Of a stretch of DNA of 64,000 nucleotides, positions 43,860 through 54,398 are shown in pieces. The notes under the pieces were generated by a model. That model was not told the origin of the DNA. It did no database searches and saw nothing but the letters and a program-made list of their open reading frames with translations. Numbering within the stretch: position 1 is the first letter of the stretch; each line of letters begins with the position of its first letter. The stretch is taken from the NCBI GenBank assembly GCA_964035015.1, contig OZ035997.1, positions 85,619,982 to 85,683,981 on the forward strand, given 5' to 3'. Origin of the DNA: Corallium rubrum (taxonomy: Eukaryota; Cnidaria; Anthozoa; Scleralcyonacea; Coralliidae). The position numbers and the translations under genes are program-made.

Positions 43860-44297
43860 TGTGACGTTTATTGACATTTATATTGTTTGTTAAAATTATT
43901 ATTACATCACGTACTTGGCTAGCGAGAACTTGTTAACCGCTGTCCGCTGACGAACAGTTCGTAGTGCTCGTAAAACGTACGAAACACGTTTTGGAAAGTT
44001 AAATACTAAAATGGCGAAGTTTAGACAGTTTTTGGCCGTTCTTTTTAGTTTTTCATAGTCGAAATCAGAAGTAAGTCAAGTTGTATATATTTTGCGTGAT
44101 TTTCTTATAGTTTACTCTTAGTTTTAGCTCTTATTTACATATTTTCTTTGTATTATTCATAGTTTTTACCGCTTGTGTTTACGTGTATTTTGATTAAATA
44201 AAAGCTTATAAATGGAGTGAATTTGCACAACACAGTGGTTTATACATGCGAACCCGGTATACTAGCAACCTTCTCGTGGTATGCTGAGAACGCGACA
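43860..44297 (+). repeat. BEL/Pao 3' LTR
   Basis: 438 bp, same length and, by eye, same sequence as the 5' LTR. An open frame of the copia protein runs 19 codons into it from the right; that extension is not biological. Confidence 0.95.
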
Positions 44298-45916
44298 GTG
44301 TATCTTGAAAAATCGTCAGTAAATGTCAACATATATCTACTTCCACCCTTTGATTCAACTTGCATCGGGCCACATACATCACTGTGTATTATCTCGTATG
44401 GTTTAGTTGCTCTATGTTGACTCTGCTTAGGAAAGGGATTCTTGTGCATCTTTCCAAGTACACATCCTTCACATTCTTTCTCATGGTGATGATCAGCGTT
44501 ATAGTTCATCCCAACGACCATTTCATTCTTAGCCAATTGATGAATATAATCGTAGTTTAAATGACCCAATCTTTGGTGCCAAACTCCAAGTGTTGGTACA
44601 CTAGACGCTGTCGAAACTTGTGCGAACTCAGCAGTGTTGACTGTGTACAGCTTGCCATCTAGTACCTGTCCAATAACAAACTGTTTGTCACCCTTCGACA
44701 CAATACATTTCTCCCTGTCGAAGTGAATTTCAGCTCCCATTAAGGCCATTGCAGGGACTGACAGTAGGTTTTTAGTCAATTTGGGTACAAATAATACTTT
44801 ATGCAAATCAAGATAAACACCATTGGCATCGTTTCCTGTGGGAAGTCTAACCATCCCTTTACCCAAAGCATGAATTACTGTGTTGTCTCCTAAATATATT
44901 TTGGTTGGCTGTTGGTATTCAATAAAATCCACCAAAATGCTTCTATCGTACGTCATATGCTTAGTTGCCGCAGAATCAATAAACCATTCATTTGTATGAT
45001 TCACTGTGCTTGATATCAGTGCCACTCCTTCACGTTCAGGTTCAGCCAGTTTAGCCATATTTGAATGTTCATTTTTGTCAGTGTTCCGTTTGTTATTGTA
45101 TGGACAGTTCTTAACAACATGCCCAAGTTGACTGCATTTGAAACATCTGACTCTGTTTCTTTCCGGTTCATCATGCTGTGCTGCCCGTGTTTCCGGAGGT
45201 TTGTTGTTCCATGATGGTTTGTAATCTTGTGACCATCTACGAGGAATCTCAGTGCGTCTGGGCACTTGATTTCTCCCTCTGTTGAAATTTCTGCCTCTTT
45301 TAGCAAAAAAAGCATTGTCAGAATCATGTTTCTCGTTTTTCTCCTTCCGTTTCATGTACTCTTCGATTAATAATCCTTTTACATCATCCCAGTCTAGTTC
45401 ATCAGCCTTTCTGGCATTCAAACTGGTCAGGAAATTGTCGTATGATTCTGGCAAACTGCCCAACACAACAGTGGCAAATTTCTTCGGAGAGATATCCTCT
45501 TTCATTTCACGCAATTGCTCAGCAAGTGAAGTCATGTAGGTTAAATGTTTCATTAAATCCGCTCCCTCTTCCATGTTGGCTGCGTAAAATTTACGATTCA
45601 AACGGACAATCTGTGTGACTGACACAAATTCAAACTGCTTCTGTAAAATCTGCCATGCTTTCAGTGGGTCTGTTGCCGAAGAGATGTGTATTTGAAGATG
45701 TTTCTCCACATTTAGGGCGATCAACGAGTATGCTTTGTCTGAACGTAGTCGAAAAGCATTCTTAACAGCGACAGTTGCAGTGTCTTCGGGAGGTGTCTCT
45801 TGTCCTTCTTGAGTGAATCCCCATAGGCCACGCTCCATCAAAACGAGCTTGATATTGTATTTCCATGACTGATAGTTTCTTCCATTTAACTTTTCGATCT
45901 TCGTGATCTCCGCCAT
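44298..45916 (-). pseudogene. copia polyprotein, 5' part: Gag, zinc knuckle, protease, integrase start
   Basis: Starts MAEITKIEKLNGRNYQSWKY at 45916, the typical copia Gag opening. Gag (about 1-200) is followed by the zinc knuckle C258-X2-C261-X4-H266-X4-C271, an aspartic protease with WFIDSAATKHMT (D314; Ser-Ala in place of the usual Ser-Gly), the pre-integrase HHCC zinc motif (H447, H451, C482, C485) and the beginning of the integrase core (D513 in HSDVCGP, FTDDFSRY). The copia frame stops at the BEL junction (44298), in the sequence following DDFSRYT; the codons beyond are BEL LTR. The rest is at 34405-37036, and the frame would be continuous across the 5-bp duplication. Confidence 0.95.
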
Positions 45917-46003
45917 GATACGGCATAAACAACTATTCAGAAATCAACTCACACAACGCAGGACTATTAAATATACGTATCTCACAGCTATAACTTTCAC
46001 GTC

Positions 46004-46017
46004 CTGGGCCCATAACC
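46004..46017 (-). promoter_or_regulatory. copia primer-binding site, initiator tRNA-Met anticodon region
   Basis: Minus strand GGTTATGGGCCCAG, 5 nt inside the 5' LTR, is the exact complement of the anticodon stem-loop segment CUGGGCCCAUAACC of metazoan initiator tRNA-Met. Priming by a 5' half of this tRNA is established for Drosophila copia. Confidence 0.8.
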
Positions 46018-46022
46018 TGTCC

Positions 46023-46232
46023 TGTTAAAATAATCACTCTCTCGTATTTATTTTAATCCTTTAATAAATACATAACAGATACAAAAAACATACAATGCAT
46101 ATCTCGACCGCATGTTCGGACGTAGCAAGAACGAAAAAATACGATGTAGTCATGGTAACGTGGAGTCACATGACTAATACAACCAATAAGAACTTAACAG
46201 TGATATAGCATAAATTATCATAATTCTTAACA
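46023..46232 (-). repeat. copia 5' LTR
   Basis: 210 bp, TGTTAAGAATTATGA to GATTATTTTAACA on the minus strand, the partner of 34153-34363. Confidence 0.92.
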
Positions 46233-46603
46233 TAACTTAGGTGAATTTGAAATGGTGAATTATTTACCGTCTGCGATCTGCTTCTTTGCTTCGCTTCTCT
46301 GCGGCGCGAGTCTCTTCTACGTTATCCGTTTCTTGTGAACATAATCAGAAATCATATCGTACCCACTTAGCGCTGAACTCTTGAATCCAAGATCGAAGTA
46401 TTTTCTCAAACGGTATTTCTTTCAAACGAATTAAGGCGAAAGCTTCGAATCCTCTCTACCCCACCCCTGCCCAAACAAACTTTGTCACAACCAGATTTTG
46501 GTAGTCACGTGACCATGATATAACCAGGGTCTTTTCTCCGCGCGGCGGGTTGAAAAGAGCCTGGGTACGAGGTTGCACCGGATCGTGCATGAAGGCACAT
46601 GAT

Positions 46604-46678
46604 CAATCTCGTTCCCAGAGCCAAATCCCTCGAACTTGCCCGCGCGGCCGGGCATATTTGGCTCTGGGGACGAGATTG
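46604..46678. mobile_element. CAATCTCG-family element, 75-bp copy (9-bp target duplication)
   Basis: CAATCTCGTTCCCAGAGCC and its inverse 'ggctctggggacgagattg' make up most of the element. 'gcacatgat' is repeated at 46595-46603 and 46679-46687. It sits 19 bp beyond the target duplication of copy 3, so the family re-inserted next to itself. Confidence 0.75.
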
Positions 46679-46688
46679 GCACATGATC

Positions 46689-48698
46689 GAAGCGAGGAGA
46701 GCTGGGACGTCATAGCCAAGTTTTAGTTTTGTTGATGTGAATGATGTCAGACCAAGCCCGTGTTGAGGAAGGATGTTAGTCTTCGCACGTTCGAGAGAAT
46801 TCAGAGAAAGATAAGTGTATGTAGTTAAAGTTACATGTATCTTTAAATCTATCGTGTATTGGCTATAGTTGTTAGAACTACGAAAAAGCTAGTCTTGTTT
46901 ATTCTGCGATATAAAACGAGAATTATATATTCACACGTATCAATTTGATGGGGATTAGCCGCGTTTGTTGCTGCGAACCATTTTAAGGTTACATGTACGT
47001 ATTTCACCGTCTTGAACGCAAGGTAAGGTCTTGAAAGTTTCACAATATGAAACAGATGTGTTGATATACGTTCTCTTTTCTGTAAAAACGCCCGACATTT
47101 GTTAGTATAGTAAGTTTATACTGTATGTTTTGTTACGGTCCATGGGGTTCTTTGAAATTGGCGAATGAATATTGGTTTTTGCAGTGTTCTCTTGAGAGTA
47201 GATTCGTGCCAAGTGACTGCACTCCGTTTCCCTTTCTGTTTGTACGATATTTATTAAAATCGCCCAGCAGATGCTTCAGCTGTTAATAAACGGACAGCCA
47301 GAAAGCATTTCAAGCAGATATTCTAATTTTTGGCTCGTGTTATAATATTATATACCGTAATTGTTTCTCGTTTCGCAATATAAAATGTAAGAGTTTATTA
47401 AAGTTTACGTGATGATAGGCGATAGCCTGAAATGTCAGCCGTCCTAACTCGCTCTCACTCGGCGAAAGGGACGCTTGAGCCTTGAAATCGGGAAAAAAAC
47501 AACCCAATTTAATAAGTTCACCAAGTGAGAGCGACTGCAAGTTGCATAATAGAACGGCTGACAATTCACACTAGCCTATAAAGGTTAGTAAAGTCTAGTA
47601 TGGTGGTTTATTATACCCTCACAATTAATCGTCCAATCAAATGTCTACATTAGCATCACATGCCAGCCCATTATTTTACAATGTACATATTGGGCCACAA
47701 CCTTTGGACAGGTGCACAAGGTATATTATTTACATTATTTACAGTACATGCCAATTGCATGATTGTGTGTCTGATATACTGTACTTAAACACCTACCATA
47801 CTAACCGTAGTTGACTGGGTAATTGTCTATCCCCAAGCAAGCAACCCCCCCCCCCCCCCTTGTGGACTAAAAGTTTGTTTACAAGTGTATTATTAAAATT
47901 TGACTTACACTTTGCACTGGTGTTTTCACAAATACAGTACATGTAACTTAGTTGCTTGTAAGCAATAAAATTTCTGTATTTTTTGTGTTTTAAGCAATTA
48001 TGTTTGATAACTTTAATCTTGAAACATTTTAAACACAGTCTTTGTTTAGATGTCCACCATTTTGAATTTATGTGTTCATTGGTCCCAGTCTCTGCATATT
48101 TAGCACCTAGATGACTGCAAAAGTGCCTATGCCTGTGTAAGCGCCCACCCCCTTCTTTTTGTAAAAATTAAAGCACTGAGATTTGATTCATGTTTGTCTG
48201 ATATGGAAAATACTTAAGTCTCAAATTTTAATATTAGGCTTGACCCTTGGTCTTGCCCAATATTGAATTTTTGACTTAAATATTTTGCCATATCGGACTG
48301 AGATGAATCAAATAAGTTATAATACTAGTAATTGGTTCTGATGCTATACCAGTATACTGTTGTTACAGTGTACTGGTAAGATAAACCAATATATTTATGG
48401 GTTTATCTTTTTACTTAAATTGCAAGAAAAATTCCTAAATGAAAAACAAACACAGTGTGTGTGAAATGTTTACTAATAGATTTTTAACTTTTAAAAACAT
48501 CGTGCTTACTTAAATTGGATGGCTGAAAAATAAACTTAACAATTATAGTGATTATATATTATAGAGTTAAAAAGAAAATAATGTATCTTGGCAATTGCAA
48601 CAATTGCAATCATGATTTCCGTATATGATTGCTGCAATCATAATGCGATTGCTGAGTTTATTTTTTAGCAATCCAGGTGATCATAGCAACCATATGAA
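46689..48698. other. no gene recognised
   Basis: About 2 kb without a recognised exon. A weak inverted repeat ('gtcagccgt' / 'acggctgac') spans about 47405-47580, and 47838-47858 is mostly C. Nothing else stands out. Confidence 0.35.
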
Positions 48699-48700
48699 TA

Positions 48701-49298
48701 CAGTGGAGCCTTGCTATAGTGTGCATTGTTATAACACACATCACAACTCGGTATAACACGGTTGATCCTTGGACCCCAAAATTTTACTTTTCCTGGTTTG
48801 TCAATTGACGACGTATAGTGATGTTCAGCTTACCATACTAAAGCTCAGCACAGACCACTAAATCCCACAAAAAAGTGACAGGATTTATGTGGAATACTGT
48901 ATGCTCACTGGAGATAATTCGATCTTGTCAGCTGATGATCCTTGATCATCCTGAATAATCATGATCCTTACGAGGTAAAAACAACAACATGGCAGTGCCG
49001 TTGTGATCATTGTGAAAACTACATGTACACTCAAAAGTCTTATTGAATTCCATTTGGTTGAAGTCTTGAGTGGACTTCAAGCTTCTTCAGTCACAATTTG
49101 GATTGTTAGAATCAAACAGAAAGTGCTTCTGGCAGTACTTAATCTTGCTCCCTGGACTCGGCCCACAATATTGCACCAGAACTGTGTGAAGAGTACTGGG
49201 AATGAGATTCGGCTGTGCCTCGCAATAAAACTCTTTGACGTCTATAACACAGTCACCACCAAGGACACCAACTACCACATTATAGCAAGGCTTCACTG
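48701..49298. mobile_element. pogo/Tigger-like MITE with TA target site
   Basis: CAGTGGAGCCTTGCTATA at the left and, reverse complement, CAGTGAAGCCTTGCTATA at the right (one mismatch), flanked by TA on both sides. The CAGTG start and TA duplication fit Tc1/mariner-pogo. 598 bp; open frames inside have no recognisable transposase motif. Confidence 0.65.
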
Positions 49299-49499
49299 TA
49301 TAGTAAAATATGCAATAAAAATAAAACATGTACTGCTTTATCCATCTAAATTTAGGTAAATGTACTAAATTAATGATATATGTAGATTAAGCATTGACTG
49401 AATAATTGTAACAATATACTTAACCATGATATTTTTGGAATATTGCATAATGATTTTGAAATTCCCATATTGCCCAACTTTATCTGTTAGTAGGTCCAT

Positions 49500-49640
49500 A
49501 CAGGTTCGTGGGGGTTGGGGTGTTCCTCCTTCCACACTGGACCAATAAGGGATGACCCTTACTGGACCTGTAGGGATCGAGAACAGTTAGATATAGCTGA
49601 TAGCATAGGCATTCCAGTATAAATAAGATTAGTTGAGTTA
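49500..49640. mobile_element. SINE 3' fragment
   Basis: 'actggaccaataagggatg' and the terminal 'ccagtataaataagatt' match the 3' part of the tRNA-derived SINE at 23195-24235. The tRNA-like head is absent. Confidence 0.5.
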
Positions 49641-50630
49641 TGTACAGTATATGTAAATGAAAATAATTTCATCCTGCCAACAAAGTCACTGGGCTGAAAA
49701 AAGCTGTTAACTTGTTTTGATATGCGTTCATTTACTTGACTGTGTGAGTAAATAAGGCTGAAAGGAACTGAAATAGAGCAAATGTGTTTATAAATGTGTT
49801 TTGTGACTGCATCAAAGACTTCAGTTGATAAATTTATTAGCCTTTGTGAACTAAAGATGCTTTTGCTGTACAGTGTAGCTAAGACAATTATAATAATCTT
49901 TTTATTAATGATACTTACAAATAAAATGCATCAACATACATAACAGCTAGTGTAAAACTGCAATCAGTAAATCTAACTTTGCCAAATGAAGCAACATTTA
50001 TCAGTTGATAATTTCAAATTTTGGGCTGAAATCATTGATGATGCACGTCAATGCAAAACTCATCTCAGCTTGTTGCCAGACAAGCAAGCCTGGTGTGCAC
50101 AATCATACAATTGCAACTTAAAACATCATCCCAGCTAAATACTGGGCCAGTTCAGTTAACTGAGCCAGTTATTATTATTATTAACTGACTTCCAATTTCT
50201 ATCCAAAGTAGTCAAATTCCTGAACGTTTTGTTCCATAACGTTTAGGGCCAAATCTTTGGTAAACCAACGAGCAAGGTTCAATTGATTTTGATGGCATGT
50301 CTTGCATCAGAACTTTGAGCTATGCTCTACAGGCACATTTCATGAATCAGGGCTCCGCTCTTGTATGTACACTCTTTTTGTCATGTTGACAACTTGGTTG
50401 TTGTGTCTCAAATAGAAAATACAGTAATGCTGCCCTTTCAATTTTTGTGTTGCATTGTGATTTACTTGGACTTTGCAAAATTTTTCTGACATATGCTGAA
50501 AAAGTATTAATTTTGGGCTGGAATGCAAAACAAGTGTTTTTAACCGTATTCCTGCTTGAGCCAGACAAAAACAGCCCAGGCTTAATTTTTTTGCCACTAC
50601 CATCTCAAGCTCATTAATAATTCATGAGAT
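49641..50630. other. no gene recognised
   Basis: Non-coding as far as I can see; reading frames are short and unrelated to known families. Confidence 0.3.
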
Positions 50631-51140
50631 TAGAGCTGCTCCCATCGGTTTATTTTTGTAATCGATTAATCGTTGTCAACAGTCAATTAATATCGATTAA
50701 TCATATTGAGTAAATATGTCATGAATTAAATACGACATGTCCATGGTGGTTTGTCCATTCAAAGGAAGGGGGTGCTTATAAAGTTTTTACTAAATTTGTT
50801 GGGAATTGCCTCCCTTGTTGTCGCCCAACAATTCAGTCACTATTCACATTTTAAATCACTGTTTAATCACAGTTATAGATTGCGCACTTTCTTGCTCTCT
50901 CACAGTTCACACAAGAGACATCATAACAAGACAGAGACGATGTTTAGTTTACACTTGACACTCCTAAATGATACTGCAATACTATTGGCTAATCAGTTTA
51001 TGAATAATTTGTTTAACTAAGGCATGTTCGTCATTACTTATCAGTCATTACTTATCTGTTTAATAAAACAAGATTATTGTTAAGTATAATCGATTGTGGA
51101 AAAAACCGAAAAAATAATCGATTAATTGGGAGCAGCTCTA
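50631..51140. mobile_element. hAT MITE (TAGAGCTGCTCCC ends, 8-bp target duplication)
   Basis: TAGAGCTGCTCCCATCGGTT and the inverse 'attgggagcagctcta' bound 510 bp, with 'taatcgattaat' repeats just inside both ends. The flanks 'catgagat' (50623-50630) and 'aatgagat' (51141-51148) match at 7 of 8 bases. The TAGAGCTGC start and 8-bp duplication are typical of hAT. No transposase. Confidence 0.75.
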
Positions 51141-51710
51141 AATGAGATAATCAGCCAATTACCCAAGCTATTAGATCAGTGTTGCTCTCAATTATCTATG
51201 CAAAATAAACAAGTTGCTGTATGAATAAATTTTACACACAATCATAAAATTTCTTGAGGTTTTATTTTAATTGCATTTTTCAATTGAAATCACTCGATTG
51301 AGATGCCATATCAACAACTTGTTTATTGCGTTCATTCATGTTTTGTCACGTTTGGATCCCCAGATGAAACAAACACTCATTGTTGATATATTACATCCAG
51401 AATGGAAAGTTTGTATCCCAATTTTCCATGAAAGTTTTCTTTGGTCATGTAATTTTTGTAAAACATTGCACTGCCCTATTTTGGAAAAATTGTCTTTTTT
51501 CCCCCATTATTTTGGCAAAGAATCCATGAAAAATCGATTGTAACCATTTTGTTTGTGGCCACATTGGAAACCAGTTTTCACGAGTGTTTTCACTTTAAAT
51601 GAAGAAAAGCAAGCCAGTACATGTATATAATTATATATTAAAACATCACAGCAGTTACACAGGAATACATTTACAACCTAACCTCTTGCACTGACTTGAG
51701 GACTTGTTTT

Positions 51711-52260
51711 TGTGCTTATGTCACAAAAATTTTTTTTTAACTTTTGAGTAGAGGACAAAAAGTTAGTTAATAGGTTCTTTAATATTTTTCGGTTTTCTCT
51801 TTTCATTCTCGAGATATGCGGCTCTAAACAGCAATTTTCGGAAAATGTTGCATATCAACAAGAGTCTGGGACGAGCGTGGTGTGACGTAGTGTGACGTAG
51901 CTTAAAGGACTTATTAATTTCGACATGAGAGATCCCTCTCTCTGCGTTTGCTTGGTTTGAGCAACCAAAAACGACACATCTATCCGGCATTTTGCTGTCT
52001 TCTCAATAGCTTTTTAGTACTCCTTCACATGTGAATTCGAACCTCCGTCCCTTAAGCTACGTCACATGGCTGTCGCCCCAGACCCTTCTTCGATTTTTTC
52101 TCGGGCGCGACAATTTTTTGCTAAAAGCCTATTTTTCAAGGTTTAGAGCCGCATATCTCGCAAATGAAAAGAGAAAACCGAAAAATGTTAAAGAACCTAT
52201 TAACTAACTTTTTGTCCTCTACTCAAAAGTCAAAAAAAATAAATTTGTGACATAAGCACT
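51711..52260. mobile_element. TTAA-type foldback element with a THAP N-terminus
   Basis: Arms of about 120-170 bp: TGTGCTTATGTCACAAA at the left and, reverse complement, AGTGCTTATGTCACAAA at the right, both reading 'gagtagaggacaaaaagtta' inward. TTAA follows on the right (52261-52264); the left TTAA is lost. On the minus strand from 51990 the centre encodes MPDRCVVFGCSNQANAERGI, the start of a THAP domain with its first Cys pair, then diverges. Same AGTG start as the Kolobok-like elements. Confidence 0.6.
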
Positions 52261-52264
52261 TTAA

Positions 52265-52889
52265 ATATGAGCTGGGCTGACATTGCCCAGACCAATGAAC
52301 TACTGTTGATATTCTCTCTGAAGCGATGGCCTGAGTACATGGGCCAAAAGCTCAGAAATTAAATATATCAAAAAGACATCATTTTATCATATTTTTTTTA
52401 AATAGGGGAAACAAAAGAAATAAAAGTGGGCTTGTCTTTTGTCAGGAATTCAACATACAATGTATATATTATTTGGCTGAACTTCTGCTGAGCAAAAATA
52501 ATTATATGACATATCTTTTGGTTTTATTGTATTTTATTATATAAAATAGAGTGTTTTATTGATTTTTCCACCACTAATAAAAGTGATAATCTCACATGTG
52601 CGACTATTTATGATAATCGCACTGTGATGATTATCGCTGAATCAGCATTATAGTTTAATGCAATTTTTGCAAGGCAATAGGACAATTTGTTTATATAATA
52701 AACAGAATTTCGCTCACTCGTGAGATATCCTGGTCAACACTCGAAATAAATTTCATATTTCCACACACCACGTATTATTTTCTATTTAATTAAATGTACT
52801 TATAATTAAATGCACATATTGTACCTGACCATCTACACAATTTTAGATTCATGATTCTATTTTATTTATTTTTATAGATTCACGTTTTA
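52265..52889. other. upstream region of the PA-domain gene
   Basis: No other gene. Presumably contains 5' UTR and promoter of the gene starting at 52890; no clear TATA box or initiator can be defended in this AT-rich sequence. Confidence 0.3.
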
Positions 52890-52985
52890 ATGGTATATTT
52901 CCATATGATGGATTTATTTGTAATTTTATGGACCCTTTGTGTCTTTATTTTACAAATTAGTTTGACCAAAGCTGATATTACAGTG
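52890..52985 (+). CDS. PA-domain (RNF13-like) gene, exon 1: signal peptide
   Basis: ATG at 52890 (MVYFHMMDLF; the tandem ATGs at 52905/52908 are alternatives) opens a 32-codon exon with a hydrophobic core LFVILWTLCVFILQISL followed by TKADITV, a typical signal peptide with cleavage expected near TKA. Donor acagtg|gtaaga at 52985/52986, phase 0. Vertebrate RNF13 has the same layout, a signal peptide followed by EADI. Exons 2-4 are at 55268-55345, 59191-59310 and 63984 onward. The combination would yield an endosomal or secretory membrane protein with a lumenal PA domain; the transmembrane and RING parts lie outside the window. Confidence 0.7.
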
Positions 52986-53186
52986 GTAAGAATACTTGTA
53001 CTGACTATATATTTAATTAGAAGGCACTCACACTGTATACATAGACTAAGTGTACTTTCAGCAGCAGGTTATTAGGATGTTTACAGGGAAACAAGATGAT
53101 ACTCTTGCTAACTACAGTAGGCCAGTTCACTTGAGATGTACACATGCATGAATAAAATGTTTGATTGCCCTCATACATTATGTAAA

Positions 53187-53765
53187 ATTAGTATAAATAC
53201 ACAGGTGATTATAGAAAATCACACACACTGATTGGTCGAGCTACTTCGGATTAATTCTCGATAATCACCTACAGCGTTTATTCAAAATGGCCACCACCCA
53301 AGTTGTCAAAGGGATGCAACAGATGGGGAAATTAACAATTTTAAAGAAAATGTTGTTCCTAAAAGTATGAAAATGTGTATTTATACTAAAACAATTATTC
53401 GCCTCAGGCTCAGTGAATATCGGTGAATAATAACCTCGACTTCGTCTCGGTTATTATTTAACAATTATTCGCCGAAGGCGAGGTGAATATCGGTGTATAA
53501 TAACCAAGACGAAGTCGAGGTTATTATTCACCGATATTCACTGAGCCTGAGGTGAATAATTGTTTTAGTATAAATACACATTTTCGTACTTTTAGGAAGA
53601 GCATTTTCTTTAAAATTGTTAATTTCCTCATCTGTTGCATTGACAACTTTGGCTGGCGGCCATTTTGAATAAATGCTGTAGGTGATTATCGAGAATTAAT
53701 CCGAAGTAGCTCAACCAATCAGCACACGTGATTTTCTATAATCACCTGTGTATTTATACTAATCA
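53187..53765. repeat. palindromic foldback element in intron 1 of the PA-domain gene
   Basis: 'agtataaatacacaggtgat' and its inverse 'atcacctgtgtatttatact' are the outer ends of two arms of about 280 bp, including 'ggccattttgaataaa' and 'cctgaggtgaataattgt'. A one-arm relative is at 24661-24992 and a scrap near 60597-60625. No transposase. Confidence 0.75.
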
Positions 53766-53837
53766 CTGATATTCACCTCGCCTTCAGTGAATAATTGTTA
53801 AATAATCGGTTTTTCACTTGGTCCATGAGCACTCTGT

Positions 53838-54240
53838 TCTGTAAACAATAATAATAATAATAATAATAATAAACTTTATTTCATGAGGGTAAATAACATT
53901 ATTACTCAAGAGAGTATTCTTCCTAATGGCCCTCTAACTAAATACAAAGGAAAGGCGGTAAATAAATAAATATTTTGACAAATAATAAAAATTAAAATAT
54001 TAAATAACATGCATGCATTACAACTAACTAAATACAATAAAATACCCTAAGAGTAACCGGTACATTCAACAAGATGTTTGCAACAGGAACATGAAAATTG
54101 TTCTAAATGGTCAACTTTATAATTCAATTGGAGGAAAAATTGTTTCAATTTAGATTTGTAGGATATTACAGTGAAATCATTAATATTTTTCAACTCAGTA
54201 GGCAATGAATTAAAAAGCATTGGAACTGATAACACCATTG
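53838..54240 (-). pseudogene. LINE 3' fragment (RT C-terminus)
   Basis: Minus strand 54238-54047 reads MLFNSLPTELKNINDFTVIS and YKSKLKQFFLQ, the 'WNSLP..L......FK..LK..L' end of non-LTR retrotransposon reverse transcriptases (CR1/L2/Rex-like). It is followed by a 3' UTR and ends in a (ATT)n tail at 53848-53871. 5'-truncated and dead. Confidence 0.65.
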
Positions 54241-54398
54241 TTTTCTGTATTCGGCTTGGCTGATTTACATTTCACTCTTATGAAGCCTTAGTTGGCAGTT
54301 TACCACATTTTCACTTTGCCCTATGCCTCTATCTAAAGCACTCTACCTTTTTACACTGACTGATGATTACTGTAGCTGTATATACAGTACGTGTGCCC

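Larger units (their letters stand above)
37037..44297 (+). mobile_element. BEL/Pao LTR retrotransposon, apparently intact
   Basis: 7261 bp with two 438-bp LTRs (TG...CA), a perfect 5-bp target duplication GTGTA (37032-37036, 44298-44302) and one uninterrupted 2107-residue polyprotein. It lies antisense within the integrase core of the copia element. Identical LTRs by eye, intact frame, polypurine tract and target duplication all point to a very recent insertion that may still be mobile or polymorphic. Confidence 0.96.
34153..46232 (-). mobile_element. Ty1/copia LTR retrotransposon (interrupted)
   Basis: Minus-strand element with LTRs at 46023-46232 (5') and 34153-34363 (3'), starting TGTTAAG and ending TAACA, flanked by the 5-bp target duplication TAACT (34148-34152, 46233-46237). 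Domain order Gag, zinc knuckle, protease, integrase, RT, RNase H is Ty1/copia. Native length about 4.8 kb once the BEL element (37037-44297 plus 5 bp) is subtracted. Inactive: split in the integrase core and carrying a single-base indel. It inserted into the right arm of the CAACCTCG element. Confidence 0.95.
33314..46575. mobile_element. CAACCTCG-family TIR element, copy 3, split by nested retrotransposons
   Basis: Outermost layer of a three-level nest. Ends CAACCTCGTACCCAGGCTCT (33314) and the inverse ending 'gggtacgaggttg' (46575) carry arms of about 450 bp; 'caccggatc' flanks at 33305-33313 and 46576-46584, a perfect 9-bp target duplication. The left arm is continuous (33314-about 33770). 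The right arm is cut by the copia element: 46575-46233 continues at 34152-about 34030, and the two halves align with the left arm once the copia element and its TAACT duplication are removed. The native element is then 1177 bp with a ~260-bp centre and no transposase. Confidence 0.8.

Noticed and set aside
44240..44297. Extension of the copia frame into 19 further codons
   Set aside because: These bases are the BEL 3' LTR; the copia protein really stops at 44298.
53380..53560. CRISPR-like spaced repeats
   Set aside because: The repeats are inverted arms of a foldback element in eukaryotic DNA, not direct repeats with unique spacers.
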